The notes under the pieces: generated by a model | Database searches by the model: none | What the model was told of the DNA's origin: nothing | Seen by the model: only the letters and a program-made list of their open reading frames with translations | Shown here: positions 56,601-64,000 of the stretch, in pieces | Numbering within the stretch: position 1 is the stretch's first letter | Layout of the letters: each line of letters begins with the position of its first letter | Assembly: GCA_039545355.1 (NCBI GenBank) | Contig: BCJJ01000003.1 | Location: 248,001-312,000, forward strand | DNA length: 64,000 bases | From: Trichosporon coremiiforme | Taxonomy: Eukaryota; Basidiomycota; Tremellomycetes; Trichosporonales; Trichosporonaceae | Direction of reading: 5' to 3' | Position numbers and translations under genes: made by a program

Positions 56601-57732
56601 CAGTGGCGGGTAACTGCGCTGCACCGAGTAACTGCCGGCGGTCGAGTTCAGCGCGAACAGCTTCACGGCCCAAGCGGAAGTCAAGCTCATCAAGATCCTT
56701 GTCGCGCCTCACGAGCGAAGATTCATCCAAGATATCGTCGTCCTCAAAATCTCCGAAACGGGACTCTGGCGGAGCATCTCGCCGCATAAGCTTCTGATAC
56801 CATGTTCGGCGCGTCGTCGATGGAGTTTGGCTCGAAAGGGACCAGCCGCCGCTCATGCCAGCTTGGGCAAAAATGGTATCCATGTTCGTCGTCTTGAGGT
56901 GAGGGCGCCGCTCCTTCCAGCGCTCGATCGTCTCGTGCCTTCGCAGCTCCGACGAGTTCCTCCGTCTGAATATGCGCGGGCGCGATCCCAGACTGACGTC
57001 CGTACCCATGACGAAGAAGGCGAAGATCATGGCCAGACACGATGCCACCATGAACAAAACGGTATAGCCGGCCGAGTAGGTGAGGTAAAGCGCATGACGC
57101 TTCGGGTCGAGCGGATGGTAGAGGGCGAGAGCTTGGTTGCCGACGAAGTGCATGGCGAAGGTGGACACAGCACCGAAACAGATGCCTGCGGCGGTTAAGA
57201 AAGCAATATTAGAAAGTCCTCGGTTGGACGTTCGTCGAATGAGAAGCTCGAGGGTACAGAGTGATCCAACTAGCGAAATGAAGTACGAGAGTACGACAAA
57301 ACCAGGTGTCATCTCTTGCTCAAGAACAACGAAACCATCGGGAAAGTTGAGGTTCTTCGGGAGCGCTGCGATGTCGGCCAAGGCTTTGGGCATGCGGCTC
57401 AGATCTATATCAGGCCAATCTGCTTGAGCGTTATCTCGCAAGAGGCCGTCCGAGATCTGGACAAGACGCTGTAATCCGTGCAAGGTTGTGAACAATGGGG
57501 AGTCTGTCAGGCTGGAGGGTGATGATTGCTGAGAGGGAAAAACGGAGGAGGGGGAGTCAAGCAAGGCAGAGGGTTTCGATGAAGCGGCGGGGTCAGTCGA
57601 GCTGTCCGGCAGCGGTCGTGCAGCGGCAAGATATGGCGCTGTGAGGGCGAGAACGAACGTCGCCGTCGAGGCAGCTATCCGTGCCGGCCGTCGCGGCAGC
57701 CTCATCTTGGAGGATGAAGCGACTGGCTGCAT
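53638..57732 (-). CDS. MHYT-domain integral membrane sensor-like protein
   Basis: An intronless ORF of 1364 residues. A hydrophobic N-terminus (IAASTATFVLALTAPYLAAA) acts as a signal or anchor. Two membrane blocks follow: about 140-245 (VLSYFISLVGSLCTLELLI; FGAVSTFAMHFVGN; LFMVASCLAMIFAFFVMG) and, after a 350-residue Ser/Thr-rich loop, about 605-750 (VLTGTFAGWGVAAMHYVGQI; VVGLILAGAVCGMHYTAMMG; GLVAALAFVACLGVATFIL). The MH(F/Y)(V/T) motifs, thought to bind metal, mark the MHYT family, known in bacteria as a sensor of O2, CO or NO; some fungi have long versions. The C-terminal 600 residues are cytosolic, with no kinase or GGDEF domain that I can see. Confidence 0.85.
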   Translation of the reverse strand: MQPVASSSKMRLPRRPARIAASTATFVLALTAPYLAAARPLPDSSTDPAASSKPSALLDSPSSVFPSQQSSPSSLTDSPLFTTLHGLQRLVQISDGLLRDNAQADWPDIDLSRMPKALADIAALPKNLNFPDGFVVLEQEMTPGFVVLSYFISLVGSLCTLELLIRRTSNRGLSNIAFLTAAGICFGAVSTFAMHFVGNQALALYHPLDPKRHALYLTYSAGYTVLFMVASCLAMIFAFFVMGTDVSLGSRPRIFRRRNSSELRRHETIERWKERRPHLKTTNMDTIFAQAGMSGGWSLSSQTPSTTRRTWYQKLMRRDAPPESRFGDFEDDDILDESSLVRRDKDLDELDFRLGREAVRAELDRRQLLGAAQLPATESPGTTPNTSLRGMPMHITMGLGGTAAVPKSPLAPYYIANDTALGTINSTRSRTPPSPVNELFATSYQFPPRSTPHPVDSQTHLIPKPDGSTSSLVSSVPTFSRPYAPIFETTTPAQIYTPPQHIAIARRSSYPALAATPVPRAPPTTALARIQSLPENDADSNGGPYRDSSELSKDNQANGFGSDENTIDLHIDHLDHVLYDDEPFRLRKVGWREELRDKIQAGAPLTKRERALRFFGLDIVTLSDIVKVVLTGTFAGWGVAAMHYVGQISINDIPYIGYRVAYVVGSVVIASGAVCVALYIMFIMLRPKLKHSWVSKIVVGLILAGAVCGMHYTAMMGTIYGWQMDRRPDRGAEMSANKRAITGLVAALAFVACLGVATFILVNSIRDRKERARRRRIVVASVLLDEQGRMLVSAIDGLLPMCDIASLTPRDVKTKNQKNVHDQLDLTTANDAFVQSLKMSWSWRNPFWSAMNPFASVTDLLTGNSGNTSTEMSGFAAPDLGRRPSTFTNAESIISGHSQPTQRLSVARFLERFALAATQLSVRLTGQQNGIGRLGVLYDHILTTGWVNLNKNERVSKGQLIFLVRRVSSGREKSDLLSRHFIFAPPSAVATALHKTLSTPYNNVMPLLEDMRGFVDTSMRMTLRPNTLYAGIVVVQATPFDGLRILLDKRNRSQLPMREVCTFSTLSGLPINATRDEVLSGTLEEIGEAASWLEGMTLLSVISRNMNPEGTRVGGPRVGRLLSALERAIIPLMDDLLSQDDMAYILPRLQLHPLLVPLTPATPGVNGHPGWAAPHMLVFYANYDFAVRSFAEEWAPFSLFRAQNECVMASKINRLERAAEAAAALQRTTPRAPSPTLLPSTLLPPLTPLSPATPLPLGTPTDVAAKYNLGRRPSKVQFQEPDPRDAPSPVPTNSDTVSSRERPAPRRSSLARTAVMSSTAESPMIGVGVWDPNWLIHLLRTHLRAEPEMIGKETEQEPAMAISV

Positions 57733-60700
57733 TGCGCCGTTGCAAGCTCGACGCTCGCGGTCGGGGTTGGGTTGCCTCAGCGGTCCCTCGTGATTGTGTC
57801 GAGAAACGCTGTGTGTTAGTCAAGAGAGTCATCGAGAGTCAAAGATTTGGAGCAGTTGCAACAAAAGGCGCTGCCGCGCACTGGCTGGTGCCGGCATGTG
57901 CTGGGCACTGGCACTGGTCCACGCTGGTATGTGGTTGCAAAGGAGAGAAACAGTGTGGCTGAGGAACGCAAGGGTAGAGGACGGTGGCCGGGCAGGGAAT
58001 GAACGCCACCAGGTCCGAAATGACTTACGAAACAGTGTTGTGTTATTGCGCGGCGCGCAGGCGTGCGGACTGAGTAAATGAAGAGAGGAAACCGCTGATG
58101 ACCTCAGTTTGTCGGCGCCTTTGGCTTGAGGATTGTGTGTGTACCGTGACGAAGATGTCAACCGCGAGTTGTGCTCGGTAGCAAGAAACGCGACGCTGGT
58201 GACAGCGGAAAGTGCCGCGATCGCTGTCTCGATGCTGGTGCCGCAGTAGCGTAGTCACACGACTCGTCCAAGCCAAGAAAAGATCGATGAGCTAAGGGGG
58301 ATCGAAGCTAGCGTGCTCGATCACGCGCCCAAATGCTCTGGTGTGGTCGCCACGATCCCGCAGTACGCAACTTGCGCAGCTCTCCACGTCCGATACAATC
58401 TTCCGGAGCTACACCGGCGGGCTAGTGTGGAAGATCGTAAACCGGGAAGCGATTTGGGAACTAGAGGGCCCGTGTCGACTTGCGGTAACGACACGTCTGG
58501 GCACTTTAGAACACAGGCCGTTGCGATCGAGAGATCGAGAGGGGGTGATGGGGGAGGGGCGTCACTTTGTGTTTGATGGGACGTGCGCGACCGTTCAGCT
58601 GGGTGTCAACAATAGCCAGCTGAGCGCGCTTGGGCCCGTCCACCTGGAAAGTTACCACCGGCCGCGGATGGGGAAGTAGGTCGCAGCGGTCCGAGCGCCG
58701 TCGAGGTGACAGTCGTAGGGATCGAAAAACAAGCCGGGGTGCGTCAGGTGTCAAAGAGTGCCGCCGGCGTCGAAGCGGAAGAAGGATGAAGTGGCTATGC
58801 TTGACGCTCAAAACGAAGGCGGGGCAAAGTATGTGGATACACGAGGAAAAGGAGGAAATGGGGATCGACGCTGTGTGCTGTTGGCGTACGATAGCCGCGG
58901 GGAGTGTGTCGGCTTGATCGGGATCGGGTTCGGTAGAACTAAGCTGTGTGCCGGCGTCGACGGCGGAAAAGGCGATACACAGCGAAGGTGAATGTGTGGT
59001 CGTGTATTTTGTCGAAGTAGGTCGTAAGGTATGGGAGCACTAGAATGCGGAAGGAAAGGAGTCGAGCACAAGATAGAGATTGGCAGGAAGGTGAAAGTGA
59101 TCAGATCGCGGAGCGGGTGGTTGCGGGTTCGCTGGCCGCTGGATCGCCGGGAAGTCGGTGGATCGCTCTGCGATGCACTGGGTAGCTGGGCGATTGCGAT
59201 TGACACAGATTCGAATGAGATTCAGATTGCAGATTGCGGATTGATTAGGTTGTGATCGCTTAATGGAGCTTAGGCGCTTAGGCTCAGAGCCGCGCGACAA
59301 AGTGCAGCATGCAGCTGTTGCTGCCAAGAAGGCAAGGCAAGGCGAAAGCGGCGAACGAACGCGCGCGGCAGTCGCAAACCGTAAGAGCGGTTGGCCCCAG
59401 GTGAACCGAATCCAGCTTGTCACGTCCGTCTGCCGCCTTTGCTTGATGGCCGTTGGACGTTGGCCGCTGCAAATAGAAGGCGTGGTGGTGCTGGTGCTAT
59501 TAATTTTTCTCGTGCCCTAATCCGAGCCCTAATGGGTCCACGCCGCCATGCTTCACGACACATGCGTACATGCGTGGTGTGCGGAGTGCAGCAAGTACGG
59601 AGGTTTGCGTCTTGTAATCGAGAGTAAGGTACGATGGAGGGCATGGAGTGGTGCAGAGTACGACGGGTGCGGACGATGCGGACACAGCCGGCGGGTCACG
59701 CGGGTCAACTTGCGTGCAGGAGGCTGAAGGCATCAGCCCCAAGGTCGCCTTCCAGGGCAGAGATCGAGAGATCGAAGGGTGTCCGGCAGCGCGTCACGGC
59801 ATCTGAGGTCGCAGTGCTCACGGGGGGTGTTCGATTCCTGCGATCCCCTCCCCTCCCTTAGCCCCGCGGCCGTTTGGGCTCTGCGGTCGTCTCAGGCCAA
59901 AGACATCTCGAAGGCAATCCAGGGCCAATACGTAATACATATTGGTATTTGCCCTGGGAGCCCTTGGAGTACCCTGAAAGTGATCGAGAGCTTCTCGCGT
60001 GGCACAGAGGCACAGACACAAGAGCCTTGTGCGCTTGAATGGTCCTGCCAGTTAATTACGGCGCATGTCCTGCTCGCTCCTGGATCGCACTGTCTGACAG
60101 TCCTGGGATCGGATCGCATCCCTGTCTCAAACGCTCAGGCATAGGCAGCAGAGACCCAGCACGGACAAGCGATCCTGGGCACACACGGAATTGCCCAAAC
60201 GTCTCGTCCGGCAGGCTCAGCGCGTCAGCATGCCTCGACAGTTGACACGCAAATTGCCTAACCTGGTCTAGCGCATGACGCGGTAGTCACCCCATCGTGA
60301 TTATTAGCGCCGATGTGCCCGGTGTGGCTGCTCAGATGACCGCCTCACGACCATGGCACGTTCCAGACGCGGCTCTAGTGCATCTCTCGATGTGACGTGG
60401 TCGTGCCACTCTGCCTACTACTTAAAGCACAGGATGCCGTCGCATGACCCCAGCTTAGCATGTCCACTTTAAGGTGTACGCACGACAGTACGGAGGTACA
60501 CGACGGACTGTGGACCGAGGCGACGAAAGGACTGCAGGACCCCATCCCGACAGTTTGGGCATGGGCTGGACCCAGGAACCGCAACTCTAAAGGGTTACCA
60601 AGCGCGGGCGATGGCATAGGCGATGCTAGGCAGGCTGATGCATACTTGCTCTTCGAGAGGGGACTGACTCTCTTATTCATTCTGACGACCGACGACCGAC

Positions 60701-63473
60701 AACTCGTAAAATTGCTGGGTCGGCAGGACTGTTAAGTGGGAGTAGGAAGTTCGATGCAGAGGATATACCGCTCTGCCAGCCGCAACGGGACGGCCACATT
60801 TCAGTGCTGCGTGAAAGGAGACCGACTGGACCTCTGCCTCTGGCTTGGCAGTCCGTCGCTAGCCGTGCTCCCGTGGTGCCGTGGTTCCCCACTTGCAGGC
60901 CACACGCAAGTATCTACGCCCAGATGCACAGGCAGCAGCTGCCCAGCACGCCCAGGTGCAAGGAGGGAATAATGGCCCGTGGACCGAATAGAGTTCTGCG
61001 TCCTGGGCTAAAGAGCAGCGTTCCCGTTCCTGGTGGCCCGACGTACGTACTCTCCTTAATATTGCGCTTCCCTTCCTGGACGCATTCCCTTCTTGCTTGA
61101 CCCAGCACCTCAGGCAGTGACGGGGGAGGGGGCCAGTATCGGAATATTCGCGCCACCAGGCCACCGGGTCGAGAGCCGGGTCGTCGGCACACTGTGTCTT
61201 GCAACCAAAGTCTAATACATGACCTGGGCGCGGACCTGCTAATTCCAAGATACCTCGGTCAATTAAATTTGGCGCTTTCTCCGAACGATGCGCCGTATCG
61301 AGCGGAGGGATCGGCGGGGGTAGAGAGGTGCGGAGGGGCCCGCTAAGGTCCACCTGCCGACGAGCCAAAGTCTAACTAGTTGCAGAGCACGAAGTTCCAA
61401 GCGAGACATGATATTGCGACATTTATCTCGCAGAGTAATGGGCCGAGCAAGGGAGCTCGTGGTGGCGCGGGAAGTACTCGGTGCCTACCTGGGCGCACGT
61501 CCATGTGGGAGCTCGGTGCTCATTCCTCGCTTAGCTGCCTGGGAGTGCAATCGCCATTACGTTCACGTTTCGTGGACATGCATGCTCCGATCGAGACTCC
61601 AGCAAATGAACATCTGCGTTAGACTTTATCGTCGAAACAGGGCCATGCAGAAGACCCAAAACACTCATCACGTCTCTCGACCTCAGGAGTCAACAGAACC
61701 AGATTCGATTCAGGACAGAGAGGACCGAAACAGGAAATGCTACCAGGTAACATGAACGCAACGATCGCGATCGGGCTCCGTGTCACCCGATACACAGTCG
61801 TAACAATCTGTATATAGGAAAAGTGAGGCCGAGAACAAGTGCGAACATCACGACAGAGTGAAGTTAGACTACGGCGACTGAGAATCGGACTACGGCGAAT
61901 GGTCATGGCTACGAGATCACGAGGTACGGAACCATGCCGGCCATGCTGATAGATGTCATGCGTGCCGCCCTTCTGGCTGATTGTGCCACCCCGACAGGCC
62001 CACAGACAGTCCGATGCACACGAGTCCGCGGATACATGTCCGTCATTACGGAGCAGGGTGCATGCAAGGGGAAGAGATCTGGCCGTCGCACGATGCACAC
62101 TCATTGAGATGCCTGCGCATATTGCGCAGGTACCCGCTGGCTGCGCTCACCGCATGCAGCACGTAGTGATAGGTTGAGCCTGCATTCGCTCCCACGCAAT
62201 GGTCCGAGTGGTCCAGCATCCTGGGCTCTGTAACTCTCATGAACAGGACTGGATCCTGCGGATTACCGAACTGCAACAAGGTCCCAGCCAATGATCGACG
62301 AGCCTTTGCACCGATGCCGCACGCACGCACGCACGCATGGCTGCCATCTCCAGCATCCTGCGATCCTGCCTGCGAGTCCTGCAACTCCTGCACGTCTGAC
62401 CGCTGGCCGCTGCGTAAGTGTTCGCCTGTAATTGTCAGAGTACGACCAAAGGCACGGCCAAGCAGGGCGAACAGGGCGAGCAGGGCGAGCACAGGCACCT
62501 TACTCGTGCATTTCTGTGCGATCTGCTTCGTTCCTCGATCCTCAATCCTCAATCCTCGATCCTCGATCCTCGATCCTCAATCCTCGATCCTCGAGCGCGG
62601 TCCTGCGAGCGTACCTTGCGCCCATGTGTTCCTCAATATTTGCCCTTGTGCATCCTGAACACCACACGAAATCCATGCTGCAACATTGCAGTACGACGCG
62701 GACGCCGCATGGCATGCCAGAGTGCCACACCAACCAGACAGACGGAGGGGCACAGACTCATGTGTGATCGACGCACCCCGCAGCATGTCGTACTTCCGAT
62801 CACAGACAACCCCAGACACAACTCGTGACCTTGGCCAATATGGGAATTAATGCCCCGATTACAATCTGACAGCGACTGACGTACGCGTAGTTGTGATACG
62901 TACACCACCTCGAACAGCGGAATGTCCGGGGGGAGGGGGGGGGGGAGGACAGGATTACGCTTAACCCGATCAAGGTCACAGAGAGGTGTCACGCTGCGGA
63001 AGGTGGTCACAGTACCTTGCATTTTCGGTCGCTCCCTTTTCCCTTCGACTTCACGACATGCAACAGCCCTTGGAGGGAAGCATCGATCTCATCTCATATA
63101 TGGGCTCTTGTTAACTGTGGTAGTTGTTTTCTATTTTTTTATGTACGAGCGAGGACGCGAGACTGGGGACTGTTCAACGGTTAACGATCAACTTATACAA
63201 CATCATTCATTCTCGGATACGCGCGGCACAACGGTGGATAACGGGATAACTGGGGGATACGGATGGAGTACGGGATACGAGTGGGGAGCTTTGGTGGTGT
63301 GGTGGACAACTAGTAACGCAGGACTGGGATAACAGCAGAACACGGTAGATGCGGCAGGTGTGGTTTCCGTAGCAGGGGTTGTTGCGCTGTTAGGTTCGCA
63401 GTCGTTACGAGAGCGCTGTCTCCGACTGCTGTAAGCAGCCGGCGGATTCGTTTGGCGCGCGTTCCGGCGCTCA
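57733..63473. other. 5.7-kb stretch with no recognisable gene
   Basis: Between the start of the MHYT gene and the 3' end of the Pps1-like gene. ORFs reach 169 residues (60859-61368, -) but show no domain, mixed codon use and no coherent exon series. A 7-bp tandem repeat lies at 62533-62595, an imperfect 9-bp one (AGGGCGAGC) at about 62463-62490, and a G-rich run at 62929-62947. It may hold long leaders, non-coding RNA or unrecognised orphan genes; none is supported. Confidence 0.4.
62533..62595. repeat. 7-bp tandem repeat (CCTCGAT)9
   Basis: Nine contiguous copies of CCTCGAT, with CCTCAAT variants at units 2, 3 and 7, and CCTCGAG as the last unit. Confidence 0.93.
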
Positions 63474-64000
63474 TTAGTTGCACAGGAAACGGCGATTCAG
63501 GCAGTGCTGGATGTGTCAGTGGCGGCCCAGACATGAAGCGCGGAATAGAAATCACTCACGAGATCACGGCAGAACGTTGGCCAGGTGTACAGGATGCGCC
63601 TGGGCGGGTCGGACAACAACGCGAGTGCCGAAGGGTCGAGCACACCTTGCGCGCGCGCCTCGCGTCGCTTCCGCTCGGCCTCCTCCGCCTCGCTCCGCGC
63701 GAGCTCAACTTCCCAGCCGAACAGCTCGTGGAAGAAGCGTAGGTTGGGCTGGATGAGGACTGGTCGTCAACTCCATACGCCAAGATAGCTGTTCTGATGC
63801 TTGTGCTCACCGTTCAGGCGCCTTGCGCGCGTCATGAGGTAGGCGTCGATGAGACCGAGACCCCTGTACTTCATGAGGTACGCCATCTGTTTGTCAGCTA
63901 CTGCAATGGTTGCCGAGCAGCTGAACTACTTACCACAATACTGGCACTCCGCGACACGCCGACGCGGCAGTGGACGAGGACGCAGCCACCCGAGGCGCGG
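63474..64000 (-). CDS. PPS1: Pps1-like dual-specificity protein phosphatase, 5' truncated by window edge
   Basis: Exons 64000(<)..63934, 63886..63811, 63759..63560 and 63506..63474 in phase; about 125 residues visible. The first exon holds the phosphatase loop VLVHCRVGVSRSASIV (H-C-x5-R-S with catalytic Cys and Arg). AYLMKYRGLGLIDAYLMTRA, RRLNVLIQPNLRFFHELFGW, RRILYTWPTFCRDL and the terminal HCLNRRFLCN match Pps1, a yeast Tyr/Ser/Thr phosphatase linked to S-phase control. A helical Glu/Arg-rich segment (EVELARSEAEEAERKRREAR) separates the last two blocks. The last 11-codon exon was chosen because it restores the conserved LN.RFLC end. Confidence 0.9.

Noticed and set aside
60859..61368. 169-residue minus-strand ORF in the gene-free interval
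   Set aside because: No domain, no start context or intron structure, and compositional features like its non-coding surroundings.

Overview
The window is nuclear DNA of a fungus, most likely a basidiomycetous yeast of the Tremellomycetes (Trichosporonales or Cryptococcus relatives; the order is an inference). The evidence is moderately high GC, many very short introns (about 35-60 nt, GTRNGT...CTRAC/CTGAC...AG), a fungal gene set (Dsc4-like, Mmm1, Cue1-like, Pps1, Scm3, chorismate synthase), and tRNA genes that nearly all carry an intron after position 37.

Layout. 1-5.6 kb: 3' truncated SCM3-like CENP-A chaperone gene (-), a Dsc4-like DUF1746 gene (+), a tiny TAF6 histone-fold gene (+) and an intronless alpha/beta hydrolase (-). 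6.2-9.5 kb: adenylate kinase (+) whose ATG is split by an intron, and a five-exon NDUFA4/B12D-like mitochondrial gene (-). 10.5-12.8 kb: first tRNA cluster (Ile, Arg, Gln, Ser-AGA, Ser-CGA) mixed with solo-LTR-like repeats and 67-70 bp mini-elements. 13.0-14.8 kb: an intronless gene for an N-myristoyl-type protein with two DUF6882-like units. 15.1-17.6 kb: another LTR, a 461-bp MITE with 28-bp inverted ends, and an 8-bp minisatellite. 17.9-21.6 kb: a decaying C2H2 zinc-finger gene and a lysine/acidic-rich nuclear protein gene containing an uninterrupted run of 120 G. 22.9-25.5 kb: divergent ribosomal protein genes eL8 (-) and eL38 (+). 26-42.4 kb: housekeeping block with a DHA1 MFS transporter (-), MMM1 (-), a large unrecognised protein (+), Nramp transporter (+), Cue1-like protein (+), class I/II aminotransferase (-), dienelactone hydrolase (+) and a small hypothetical gene (-). 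43-50.5 kb: second tRNA cluster (four Thr-AGT, one Thr-CGT, Val, Ser-CGA, Ser-AGA) with four more LTR-like repeats, a nested composite element and a dead GT61 glycosyltransferase gene. 50.8-57.7 kb: chorismate synthase (-), a Gemin2-like gene (+), and a 1364-residue MHYT-domain membrane protein (-). 57.7-63.4 kb: a long stretch without a recognisable gene. 63.5-64 kb: 3' end of a Pps1-like dual-specificity phosphatase (-).

There is no operon-like logic; genes are independent eukaryotic units. The organised structure is in the two tRNA clusters. Retroelement-type repeats (TG...CA ends, internal TATATAA, 5-6 bp target duplications) lie beside Pol III genes, consistent with Pol III-guided integration. 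The most unusual items are the tandem DUF6882-like acylated protein, the mini-elements with 6-bp target duplications, the tRNA-Thr copies with matching exons but unrelated introns, the start-codon introns and the solitary TAF6 histone fold.
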